From positions 103,501 through 167,500 of the forward strand of contig JACKJC010000001.1 in assembly GCA_020638195.1 (NCBI GenBank): a stretch of 64,000 bases of DNA, in the 5' to 3' direction. The position numbers were made by a program, and so were the translations under genes. Below the pieces are notes generated by a model. It was not told the DNA's origin and did no database searches. It saw only the letters and a program-made list of their open reading frames with translations. Shown here one piece after another: positions 16,317 to 24,503 of the stretch. Position 1 is the stretch's first letter. Each line of letters opens with the position of its first letter. This stretch comes from Methylobacteriaceae bacterium. GTDB lineage: Bacteria; Pseudomonadota; Alphaproteobacteria; Rhizobiales; Beijerinckiaceae.

Positions 16317-17522
16317 ATGAGCCCGCTGCTGAACTCGCTCGATCTGCCCAAGACGCCGGCCGACACGCGCGTCGTCGTCGCCATGTCCGGCGGCGTCGAT
16401 TCCTCCGTCGTCGCCGCTTTGCTGAAGGCCGAGGGTTACGACGTCATCGGCGTGACGCTGCAGCTCTACGATCACGGCGAGGCTACGCATCGCCCCGGCG
16501 CCTGCTGCGCGGGTCAGGACATTCACGACGCGCGCCAGGTCGCCGCCCGTCTCGGCATTCCCCATTACGTGCTCGATTACGAGAGCAAGTTCCGCGAGAA
16601 GGTGATCGATCCCTTTGCGGAGAGCTACGCGACCGGCGAGACGCCCGTGCCCTGCGTCGCCTGCAACCAGCACATCAAGTTCGCCGATCTCTTCGACACC
16701 GCGCGCGATCTCGGCGCCGATGCGCTGGCGACTGGCCATTACATCGTCTCGAAGCCCGACGGTGCCGGCCATCGCGCGCTCTATCGCGCGAAGGAAGCCG
16801 CGCGCGACCAGTCCTATTTCCTCTATGCGACGACGCGCGCGCAGCTCGATCTCCTGCGCTTCCCGCTCGGAACCTACGAGAAGGCCGAAGTACGCGAACT
16901 CGCGCGAGAATTCGGGCTCGCGGTGGCGGAAAAGCACGACAGCCAGGACATCTGCTTCGTGCCGCAGGGCCGCTACACCGATCTGCTCGAAAAGCTCCAG
17001 CCCGGCGCGGCCAGGCCCGGCGATATCGTGCACGTCGACGGCCGCGTGCTCGGCCGCCACGCTGGCGTCATCCACTACACCGTCGGCCAGCGTCGCGGTC
17101 TCGGCCTGGGCGCCAAGGCCCCGATGAACGAGCCGCTCTATGTCGTGCGCATCGACGCCGCCAATGCGCGCGTCGTCGTCGGCCCGCGCGGCGCGCTTCT
17201 GGCGCGTGCGGCTTTGCTGCGCGACGTCAACTGGATCGGCCCGGGCGAACTGGATTCGTTGCCGCACGCCGGCCTGCCGATCGCCGCCCGCGTGCGTTCG
17301 ACCCGTGCGCCCGCGCCCGCGCTGCTGTTCGCGGAAGGCGATGAAGTAAAAGTCCTCTTCAGCGAGGACGAATCCGGCGTCTCGCCTGGACAGGCCTGCG
17401 TCTTCTACGAGAGCGACGCGCCCGACGCGCGCGTGCTCGGCGGCGGCGCGATCCGCGCGACGGAGCCCGCCTGGACTTTTGCGCCGGCCGCCGAGCCGCT
17501 GACCGCCGCGGCGGGCCGTTGA
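16317..17522 (+). CDS. mnmA: tRNA-specific 2-thiouridylase MnmA
   Basis: 401 residues from ATG 16317, the start nearest the conserved fold. The PP-loop SGGVDSS is at residues 24-30, the catalytic cysteine pair is in CVACNQ and DSQDICF, and TVGQRRGLGLG and the C-terminal beta-barrel (VSPGQACVFYE) are present. MnmA makes the 2-thiouridine at the wobble position of Glu, Gln and Lys tRNAs, with sulfur passed from IscS and relays. It is followed 4 bases later by a methyltransferase gene, and a tRNA-Glu gene lies 0.7 kb downstream. Confidence 0.97.
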   Translation: MSPLLNSLDLPKTPADTRVVVAMSGGVDSSVVAALLKAEGYDVIGVTLQLYDHGEATHRPGACCAGQDIHDARQVAARLGIPHYVLDYESKFREKVIDPFAESYATGETPVPCVACNQHIKFADLFDTARDLGADALATGHYIVSKPDGAGHRALYRAKEAARDQSYFLYATTRAQLDLLRFPLGTYEKAEVRELAREFGLAVAEKHDSQDICFVPQGRYTDLLEKLQPGAARPGDIVHVDGRVLGRHAGVIHYTVGQRRGLGLGAKAPMNEPLYVVRIDAANARVVVGPRGALLARAALLRDVNWIGPGELDSLPHAGLPIAARVRSTRAPAPALLFAEGDEVKVLFSEDESGVSPGQACVFYESDAPDARVLGGGAIRATEPAWTFAPAAEPLTAAAGR

Positions 17523-17526
17523 CCAG

Positions 17527-18186
17527 ATGACGAGCCCGCGCGCCGAGACGCTCGCCTCCATCGACAACGCCAATGTCGAGGAAGCCTACGCCCGCTGGGC
17601 GCCGGTCTACGATCTCGTCTTCGCCGCCATCATGAAGCCGGGCCGCAAGGCGGCGGCCGCCGCCGCGTCGCGCGATGGCGGTCGCGTGCTCGACGTCGGC
17701 GTCGGCACGGGGCTCGAACTGCCGATGTTTTCGCGCACGACCCGGCTCGTCGGCGTCGACCTGTCCGAGCCCATGCTCAGGCGCGCGCAGGATCGGGTGA
17801 CGAAGCAACGGCTCGGCAATGTCGAGGGCCTCATCAAGATGGACGCGATGAACCTCGCCTTTCCCGATGCGAGCTTCGATTGCGCCGTCGCCCCCTTCGT
17901 GCTGACCGTCGTACCCGATCCGCATGCCACGCTGAACGAGTTGGCGCGCGTGACCAAACCCGGCGGCGAGATCGTGCTGGTCAACCACATCGGCGCCGAG
18001 ACCGGCCCGATTGCGGCGATCGAAGCCTGGATGGGCCGCCGCTCCGCCGACCTCGGCTGGCGGCCGGAATTCCCGTGGAGCGTGGTCGGCGACTGGATCG
18101 CCGGCCGCGACGACGTCGTCCTGACCGAGCGTCGCAGTCTCAATCCGCTCGGACTGTTCACACTCGCCCGCATCGCGCGCCGGTAG
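17527..18186 (+). CDS. SAM methyltransferase, phosphatidylethanolamine N-methyltransferase type
   Basis: 219 residues from ATG. Motif I is VLDVGVGTGLELP (about 53-65), motif II GVDLSEPML, and the later motif PGGEIVLVNH is typical of UbiE-like class I methyltransferases. The N-terminal VEEAYARWAPVYDLVF is characteristic of the short PmtA enzymes of alphaproteobacteria, which convert phosphatidylethanolamine to phosphatidylcholine using SAM. This function is therefore likely but not certain; ubiquinone-type methylation is the alternative. It starts 4 bases after mnmA and is probably co-transcribed. Confidence 0.8.
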   Translation: MTSPRAETLASIDNANVEEAYARWAPVYDLVFAAIMKPGRKAAAAAASRDGGRVLDVGVGTGLELPMFSRTTRLVGVDLSEPMLRRAQDRVTKQRLGNVEGLIKMDAMNLAFPDASFDCAVAPFVLTVVPDPHATLNELARVTKPGGEIVLVNHIGAETGPIAAIEAWMGRRSADLGWRPEFPWSVVGDWIAGRDDVVLTERRSLNPLGLFTLARIARR

Positions 18187-18258
18187 GCCGCCCGAAAGGC
18201 TTGTGCGCGCGGGCGCCGGAGTCTATAGAACCGCCAGCGCGCCTGCGGGCCGCGCTCC

Positions 18259-18334
18259 GCTCCCTTCGTCTAGCGGTCTAGGACGTCGCCCTCTCACGGC
18301 GAAAACAGGGGTTCGAGTCCCCTAGGGAGCGCCA
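18259..18334 (+). tRNA. tRNA-Glu (anticodon CTC)
   Basis: Full cloverleaf: acceptor gctccct pairs with agggagc, T-arm ggggttcgagtcccc, anticodon stem tcgcc/ggcga around loop ctctcac, so anticodon CTC. The 3' CCA is encoded (18332-18334). Confidence 0.95.
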
Positions 18335-18460
18335 TCTCAAACAAATGTAACCTTCGGCCCGACGCCCACTGGACATCGGCGATTTCTCGACCTTACACTG
18401 ACATGCCAGCTTCTGGCGCAAACGGGCGGCGGTAGATCGCCCGACAGGGAGGGTCACGCT

Positions 18461-19573
18461 TTGCCAGACGACAAGACGATTCCGCTCGCGCGCAGACAGA
18501 TATTGAGGGCCGGCGCAGCCGCCGCCGCAGGCGCCATTGCCGCGCCTTACGTGGCCAACGCCCAGGCCGGCGCCACGACGACGATGAAAGTGCAGACCTC
18601 CTGGCCGGCCGGCGTCGGGCTCGAGACCTTCAAGAAATGGTGCGGCACGATCAAGGACAAAACCGGCGGCGAGCTTGAGTTCAAGCCCTTCGCGGCGAAG
18701 GAACTGGTCGGCGATTTCGAACTGCTCGACGGCGTGCGCAACGGCGTGGTCGAGGCGATGAATTCCTTCACGCTCTACTGGGCGGGCAAGGTGCCGGCCA
18801 CCGCCTTCCTGTCTTCCTACGTTCTCGGCCTGCGCTATCCGCATGAATGGGACGTGTTCTTCTACTCGAAGGGCGGCCTGCAGGCGACGCGCGACATTTT
18901 CGCCAAGCTAGGCCTGCACTACGTCAACCGCATTCACCACGGTCCCAACATCATCCATTCGAAGAAGCCGATCCGCTCCTTCGAAGACTTCAAGGATCTC
19001 AAGCTGCGCGTGCCCGGCGGCATGATCGCCGAAACCTTCGCGGCGGCCGGCGCCAAGACGACGCTGCTACCCGGCGGCGAAGTGTTTTCCGCGCTCGAGA
19101 AAGGCACGATCGACGCGGCCGACTATACCGGTCCCGCCGTCAACTACGCGCTCGGCTTCCATCAGGTGACCAAATACATCTCGATGGGACCGCGCGGCCT
19201 CGAATCCATCTATCAGCCGGTCGACATGATGGACTTCGTCGTCAACATGGGCGTCTGGAACAAGCTCTCGCCGAAGATGAAGCAGTTCATCGACGACGAG
19301 ATCCAGATCTATTCGAACCAGCACCACGCCGCGATCCAGAAGGCGGACATGGAGGCCTGGCCGCTGTTCGAGAAGGCCGGCACCGAGGTCAACCGCCTCG
19401 AGCCGGAAGACGTCGACAAGTTCCAGGCGCTCGCCGTGCCGATCTGGTTCAAATGGGCGAACAAGGACAAGGACGCGGCGCGCCTGTTCAAGGCTCAGCT
19501 CGAAATCATGCAGAGCCCGAGCTTCGGCTATGTCACGCCCGACATGGTCAAGGGCCTGAAGATCGACCTCTAG
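18461..19573 (+). CDS. TRAP transporter substrate-binding protein, DctP/TakP-like
   Basis: 370 residues from TTG 18461 with GGGAGGG just upstream. The start has a twin-arginine-type leader (ARRQILRAGAAAAAG...), so export by Tat is likely. The mature protein has DctP hallmarks: FKKWCGTIKDKTGGEL, DLKLRVPGGM and GGEVFSALEKGTIDAADYTGP, the last being close to TakP, which binds 2-oxo acids in Rhodobacter. Together with the small and large permeases just downstream it forms a complete tripartite, ion-driven carboxylate importer. Confidence 0.9.
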   Translation: MPDDKTIPLARRQILRAGAAAAAGAIAAPYVANAQAGATTTMKVQTSWPAGVGLETFKKWCGTIKDKTGGELEFKPFAAKELVGDFELLDGVRNGVVEAMNSFTLYWAGKVPATAFLSSYVLGLRYPHEWDVFFYSKGGLQATRDIFAKLGLHYVNRIHHGPNIIHSKKPIRSFEDFKDLKLRVPGGMIAETFAAAGAKTTLLPGGEVFSALEKGTIDAADYTGPAVNYALGFHQVTKYISMGPRGLESIYQPVDMMDFVVNMGVWNKLSPKMKQFIDDEIQIYSNQHHAAIQKADMEAWPLFEKAGTEVNRLEPEDVDKFQALAVPIWFKWANKDKDAARLFKAQLEIMQSPSFGYVTPDMVKGLKIDL

Positions 19574-19677
19574 CAAACGCGGCCGGGCCTCGCGCGAACG
19601 AGGCCCGGCCTGCTCATGATATCCGCGACGCCTCGCGACGATGCTGCGGCGAACTGCGCCTTCCAAAGGGACCGACA

Positions 19678-20784
19678 ATGCCCTCGATCGGTTTCACGCT
19701 GCCGCACTGGATGTTCTGGACGGCGCTGATTGTCTTCCCGCTCGTCGCTATTACCATGGCGCGCCGCACGAAGGACGATCCGGATTCGGCGAAGGCGAAC
19801 AGGTTCCTCGCCTATCTCTTCTGGCTGTTCGGCGGCTTCATCGGCATGCACCGGATCTACCTGAAGAATTATCTCGCTCTGCTCTACATGCCGCTGTTCC
19901 TCGCCATCATCTGGGGCGGCTTCAACTATCGCGACGCGCGCGAGGATTTCTCGAAGGCGCGACAGAATGTCGAAAGCCTCGTGCGCCTGCAGGACCGCGC
20001 GAAAGCTTCGCTCGCGCGCGGCCAGGCGTCCGCGCAGAAACGCATCGACGATGTCGAGAAGAAGCTTGCGCCCGCCCGCGCCGAGGAAGCGGCCGCGCAA
20101 GGCGAGATCGATCGCGCCAATCTCACCATGCGCATCGCCGCCGGCCTGACGCTGGTCCTGTTGCTGATCGACGCAGCGCTGATACCCGGGCTTGTTCGTC
20201 GTGCGCGAGAAGCCGAACCGCCGCCGGTCGTATCCGAAGTCGAACCGCATTTCGTCGACGATGCGCCAATCAATGTTCCCGGCCCCCTCGGCGTCTTCGC
20301 GCGCGCCGTCGACAGCATGATCGCCGGCCTCGGCGAACTCGTCGCCTACTGGTCGGTGCTCGCGGTCTTCGCCTACTTCTTCGAGGTCGTCGCGCGCTAC
20401 GTCTTCAATTCGCCGACCAACTGGGTGCACGAGAGCGCGTTCCTGATGTTCGGCATGCAATACATGATCGCGGGCGCCTACGCCTATCGCGGCGAGAGCC
20501 ACGTGCGCGTCGATCTCGTCTACAGCCATTTGTCCGAGCGCGGCAAGGCGATGTGCGATGTCGCCGGCTCCGTGCTCTTCTTCATCTTCGTCGGCACGCT
20601 AATGGTCACCGGCTGGACCTTCGCCTGGCAGGCCGTGCAGGCGCACGAAGTCTCCTTCACTGAATGGGGCATCCAGTACTGGCCGGTGAAACTGTCGATA
20701 CCGATCGGCGCCTTGCTGCTCGCGCTCGTCGGACTTGCGCGTCTGATCAAGGACATCCACGTGCTCGCGACGACAAAGGGCTGA
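19678..20784 (+). CDS. TRAP small permease (DctQ) with N-terminal TM2 domain and coiled coil
   Basis: 368 residues from ATG 19678. Unlike ordinary DctQ (about 160-230 residues) it has an N-terminal extension: one helix (10-28), a TM2-like helix pair with FWLFGGFIGMHRIYL (48-62) and LALLYMPLFLAIIWGG (66-81), a charged coiled coil (about 88-148) and another helix (152-170). The DctQ core runs from about 205 to the end, with 'WSVLAVFAYFFEVVARYVFNSPTNWVHE' and 'YRGESHVRVDLVY' patterns. It sits between the TRAP binding protein and DctM, spacing 3 bases to dctM. The role of the extension is unknown. Confidence 0.88.
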   Translation: MPSIGFTLPHWMFWTALIVFPLVAITMARRTKDDPDSAKANRFLAYLFWLFGGFIGMHRIYLKNYLALLYMPLFLAIIWGGFNYRDAREDFSKARQNVESLVRLQDRAKASLARGQASAQKRIDDVEKKLAPARAEEAAAQGEIDRANLTMRIAAGLTLVLLLIDAALIPGLVRRAREAEPPPVVSEVEPHFVDDAPINVPGPLGVFARAVDSMIAGLGELVAYWSVLAVFAYFFEVVARYVFNSPTNWVHESAFLMFGMQYMIAGAYAYRGESHVRVDLVYSHLSERGKAMCDVAGSVLFFIFVGTLMVTGWTFAWQAVQAHEVSFTEWGIQYWPVKLSIPIGALLLALVGLARLIKDIHVLATTKG

Positions 20785-20787
20785 ATC

Positions 20788-22155
20788 ATGGGTCTCGACG
20801 TTCCGATTCAGGTCCTCGGCCTCCTCATGTTCGGCAGTCTGGGCATTGCGCTCGCTATCGGCGTGCCGATGGCATTCGCGCTCGGCGCGCTCGGCTGCAT
20901 CTTCCTCTACGTGTTCGGCAGCGCCGCCATGCTGAACATGCTGCCGAGCCGCGTCTTCCCCTTCATGACGGACTACCAATTGTCCGCCATTCCCTTGTTC
21001 ATCTTCATGGCGGCTATCCTCGAGAAAGCCGGTCTGATCGAGGAATTGTTCGACGCCGTCTACAAATGGCTGGGTTCGCTGCGCGGCGGCCTCGCGTCTG
21101 CGACCGTCATCGTCTGCGCAATCCTTGCGGCCATCGTCGGCGTCGTTGGGGCGACGGAAGTCACGATGGGCATGATCGCCCTGCCCGCGATGCTGCGGCG
21201 CGGTTACGATCAGAAGATCGCCTGCGGATCGCTGCTCGCCGGCGGCACGCTCGGCATTCTCATACCGCCGTCGGTGATGGCGATTGTCTATTCCGTCGTC
21301 GCCCAGCAATCCCTCGGCGAACTCCTGGCCGGCTCGGTCTTTCCCGGCTTGCTGCTGGTCAGCCTCTACATTGCCTACATAACCATCCGCTGCACCATAA
21401 ACCCGAGCCTCGGACCGGCCATACCGCCGGCGGAACGCGTCGACTGGCGCGAGAAGCTTCGTCTGCTGCGCAATGTCGTGGCGCCGATCATCCTCATCTT
21501 CGTCGCGCTCGGCGTGATCTTCTTCGGCATTGCGACGCCGGTGGAGGCGGCCGGCATCGGCACGTTCGGCGCGCTCGTCGTCTGCGCCATGCACCGTCGC
21601 CTCACCTGGACGACCGTTCGCGAGGCCTCGCTCGCCACGCTGCGCGCGACCGCCATGGTCATGTGGATCTTCTTTGGCGCGACGCTGTTCGTCGGCTTCT
21701 TCATCCTGAAGGGCGGACAGACCTATGTCGCCGAGCAGATTCTCGGCGCAGGTCTGCCGGCCTACGGCATTCTCGCGCTGATGATGGTCATCCTGTTCAT
21801 CCTCGGCATGTTCATCGACTGGGTCGGCATCCTTCTCCTGACGGTGCCGATCTTCGTGCCGATTCTGAAGGCGGCGCAGTTCTCGGGCGTGTTCGGCCTG
21901 CCGGGCGTTGCGTCGGAAGACGTGCCTCTGTGGTACGGCGTCATCTTCATCGTCAACATGCAGATGGCCTTCCTGTCGCCGCCCTTCGGCTATTCGCTCT
22001 TCTATCTCAAGAGCGTCGCGCCGAAGGAAGTGTCGATGGCCACGATCATTCGCGGCGCCTTGCCCTTCCTCGGCTTGCAGGCGCTGGCGGTGGCCCTCTG
22101 CATCGTCTTCCCGGGCATCGTCACCTACCTGCCGAAATTGTTCTACGCGCACTGA
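20788..22155 (+). CDS. TRAP transporter large permease DctM
   Basis: 455 residues from ATG, within the usual DctM range (420-460). About twelve membrane helices. DctM features include IPLFIFMAAILEKAGLIEEL, the segment LLAGGTLGILIPPSVMAIVYSV with the conserved GILIPPS motif, a mirrored second half (FIDWVGILLLTVPIFVPIL) and the ending FLSPPFGYSLFYLKSV. It forms the channel that imports the substrate, driven by Na+ or H+. It begins 3 bases after dctQ and so shares its transcript. Confidence 0.93.
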   Translation: MGLDVPIQVLGLLMFGSLGIALAIGVPMAFALGALGCIFLYVFGSAAMLNMLPSRVFPFMTDYQLSAIPLFIFMAAILEKAGLIEELFDAVYKWLGSLRGGLASATVIVCAILAAIVGVVGATEVTMGMIALPAMLRRGYDQKIACGSLLAGGTLGILIPPSVMAIVYSVVAQQSLGELLAGSVFPGLLLVSLYIAYITIRCTINPSLGPAIPPAERVDWREKLRLLRNVVAPIILIFVALGVIFFGIATPVEAAGIGTFGALVVCAMHRRLTWTTVREASLATLRATAMVMWIFFGATLFVGFFILKGGQTYVAEQILGAGLPAYGILALMMVILFILGMFIDWVGILLLTVPIFVPILKAAQFSGVFGLPGVASEDVPLWYGVIFIVNMQMAFLSPPFGYSLFYLKSVAPKEVSMATIIRGALPFLGLQALAVALCIVFPGIVTYLPKLFYAH

Positions 22156-22310
22156 CCGACAGACAGTCGGCGGCCACATTTAATCCCGCAACGCACGCGC
22201 CGCGCGCCTCACATGGCGGCCACGTGGCATGCGCAATTCTCAACATCCCCTCCGCGTCCGTACGATCGAGGCGCAGCAAGAGAAGCGCGCGAGCGCGCAC
22301 GGAGGATGGG

Positions 22311-23513
22311 ATGAAACTTCACAAGGGCGTTCTCGCGCTCGCGGCGCTGCTCGCCGCTGGCGCGCAATCCGCATATGCCCAGGGCCAGGGCGTGACGGCG
22401 ACCGAAATCAAGATCGGCCAGACCACCGCCTATTCGGGTCCGGCCTCGGCCTATTCGACGATCGCAAAGGCGGAAGCCGCCTATTTCGCGATGATCAACA
22501 AGAAGGGCGGCGTCAACGGCCGCAAGATCAACTTCATTTCCGTCGATGACGCCTACAGCCCGCCCAAGACTTTCGAGCAGACGCGCAAGCTTGTCGAGCA
22601 GGACGGCGTCGCCGCGATCCTGAATCCCCTGGGCACGCCGACTGGTCTCGTCGTGCGCAAATACCTCAACGAGAAGAAGATCCCGCAGCTCTTCGTGGGC
22701 GCCGGCGCGACCATGTTCGGCGACCCCAAGCATTTCCCCTATACGATCGGCTACCAGCCCAACTATCACATCGAAGCCTCGATCTACGCGCGCCACGCGA
22801 TGCAGACGCAGCCGAACGCGAAAATCGCGCTGTTCTACCAGAACGACGACGCTGGCCGCGACTATGCCAACGGCTTCAAGGCCGGCCTCGGCGGCCCCGA
22901 GAACGTCAAGAAATATGTGATCTTCGAGACGACCTACGAATCGACCGATCCGACCATCGATTCCAAGATCGTCGCGCTGAAGAATTCGGGCGCGAACGTG
23001 CTGTTCATGCACGCCATCCCGAAACAAGCGGCGCAGGCCATCCGCAGGGTGGCGGAGATCGGCTGGAAGCCGACCTTCTATCTCGCCAACGTCTCGGCCT
23101 CTGTCGGCGCGGTGCTGAAGCCAGCGGGCGTGGACAATGCGAAGGGACTAATCACCGCATCCTGGATCAAGGACCCCGCCGACAAGCAATGGAAGGAAGA
23201 CGCCGGCTACAAGAACTGGCTCGCCTTCATGAAGGAATTCTACCCGAGCGGCGATCTCATCGACGGCCTCAACGTCTATGGCTACACGGTCGCGCAGACC
23301 ATGGTGAAGGTGCTGCAGCAGTGCGGCGACAAGGTCTCGTCGGAATGCATGATGAAGGAAGCCGCCAATCTCGACTTCGCGCCGGAGATGCTGCTGCCCG
23401 GCATCGCCATCAAGACATCGGCGACGGAGTTCTATCCGATCAAGAAAATGTATCTGCAGAAGTTCGATGGCGCCGTCTGGCAGCTGTTCGGCAGCGCGAT
23501 GAGCGCGAACTGA
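22311..23513 (+). CDS. Periplasmic binding protein, branched-chain amino acid/amide type (Peripla_BP_6), solitary
   Basis: 400 residues from ATG 22311 with GGAGG at 22301-22305. Residues 1-23 are a signal peptide (ALAALLAAGAQSAYA). The ligand-binding protein fold is clear: 'IKIGQTTAYSGPASAYS', 'FISVDDAYSPPKTFEQTRKLVEQD', 'NDDAGRDYANGFKAGLG', 'IDSKIVALKNSGANVL'. It belongs with LivJ-like binding proteins used by ABC importers, yet no LivH/M/G/F genes are next to it. It follows the TRAP operon after 155 bases, ending in a strong terminator. A paralogue lies at 39049-40239. Confidence 0.9.
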   Translation: MKLHKGVLALAALLAAGAQSAYAQGQGVTATEIKIGQTTAYSGPASAYSTIAKAEAAYFAMINKKGGVNGRKINFISVDDAYSPPKTFEQTRKLVEQDGVAAILNPLGTPTGLVVRKYLNEKKIPQLFVGAGATMFGDPKHFPYTIGYQPNYHIEASIYARHAMQTQPNAKIALFYQNDDAGRDYANGFKAGLGGPENVKKYVIFETTYESTDPTIDSKIVALKNSGANVLFMHAIPKQAAQAIRRVAEIGWKPTFYLANVSASVGAVLKPAGVDNAKGLITASWIKDPADKQWKEDAGYKNWLAFMKEFYPSGDLIDGLNVYGYTVAQTMVKVLQQCGDKVSSECMMKEAANLDFAPEMLLPGIAIKTSATEFYPIKKMYLQKFDGAVWQLFGSAMSAN

Positions 23514-23522
23514 AGTATGTCG

Positions 23523-23552
23523 TGAGCCGGCGGCGACGCCGGCTCATTTTTT
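23523..23552 (+). terminator. Rho-independent terminator of the binding-protein gene
   Basis: Perfect 10-bp stem (tgagccggcg, loop gcga, cgccggctca) followed by tttttt. It overlaps the stop codon of the convergent dehydrogenase gene at 23544, so that gene's last codons contribute to the stem. Confidence 0.9.
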
Positions 23553-24503
23553 CCACGGCGTCTCCGCTACCGGATCAAGCGGCCCCTTGCCGCTTGCGAA
23601 CGACCGCACATTCTCGATCAGCCGCGCGCCGACCGCCATCATCACATGATCGGTCGCGCCGCCGACATGCGGCAACAGCACGACGTTGTCCATGGCCACG
23701 AGTTCCGCCGGTACGCTCGGCTCCTGCGCGAAAACGTCGAGCCCGGCGCCGGCGATGTGGCCTTCCTTCAGAGCTGCGATCAACGCGGGCTCATCGACGC
23801 TCGTACCGCGACCAATGTTGACGAAATAGCCCTTTGGTCCGAGCGAATCGAACACGGCTTTGTCCACCTGCGCGCGCGTCCCTTCGCCGCCCGGCAGTAC
23901 GTTGAGGAAGATGTCGCAATTCTTCGCGAGTTCTTCCGCGCTCGCGAAATAGGGATAGGCGACGCCCTCCTGGCGACGGCGGCCGGAATACGAGACTCTC
24001 AAGCCAAACGCTTCCGCGCGTCGCGCAACCGCCTTGCCGATGCGCCCGTAGCCCAGAATGCCGAGCCGCTTGTTGCGCAGCGAGACCGACATGCCGAAGG
24101 GCTTGCCGGGTCCCCATTGTCCTGCACGAAGAAAGCGCTCGGCGGCGGGAAAGCGGCGCACTGTGTCGAGGACGAGCGCGAAGGCGCAATCGGCCGTATC
24201 TTCCGTCACGGCGTCCGGCGTGTTGGTCACGCATACGCCATGGGCTGCGGCATGGCCGACATCGATATGCTCGTAACCCGCGCCCATGGTGGCGACGAGT
24301 TCGAGTTTCGGAAAGCGCGCCATGAACGCGCCGGTCAGCGGTCCGCCGAACGGCGTCCAGACGATCCCGCGCACGCTGTCGGCGAACACGCCGAGCTTGG
24401 GATCGTCGGGCCCGTCGAATCGATGCAGCGGTGCGATTTTCTCGATCGCGGCCGCGAGCGGCGCCGGCAGGCTTGCCTGCGCCAAGAGCGGAAAGTCGTT
24501 CAT
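23544..24503 (-). CDS. D-isomer 2-hydroxyacid dehydrogenase, NAD(P)-dependent
   Basis: 319 residues; its ATG at 24501-24503 overlaps the ilvD stop (ATGA), so translation is coupled. The nucleotide-binding motif is GYGRIGKAVA, and the catalytic residues of the family are seen as R in NIGRGTSVDE, E in DVFAQEPSVP and H in LLPHVGGAT. The enzyme interconverts a 2-hydroxyacid and a 2-ketoacid; glyoxylate/hydroxypyruvate reductase or a lactate-like activity is likely. Its operon with ilvD and the Ldh-type enzyme suggests keto-acid metabolism. Confidence 0.92.
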   Translation of the reverse strand: MNDFPLLAQASLPAPLAAAIEKIAPLHRFDGPDDPKLGVFADSVRGIVWTPFGGPLTGAFMARFPKLELVATMGAGYEHIDVGHAAAHGVCVTNTPDAVTEDTADCAFALVLDTVRRFPAAERFLRAGQWGPGKPFGMSVSLRNKRLGILGYGRIGKAVARRAEAFGLRVSYSGRRRQEGVAYPYFASAEELAKNCDIFLNVLPGGEGTRAQVDKAVFDSLGPKGYFVNIGRGTSVDEPALIAALKEGHIAGAGLDVFAQEPSVPAELVAMDNVVLLPHVGGATDHVMMAVGARLIENVRSFASGKGPLDPVAETPWKK

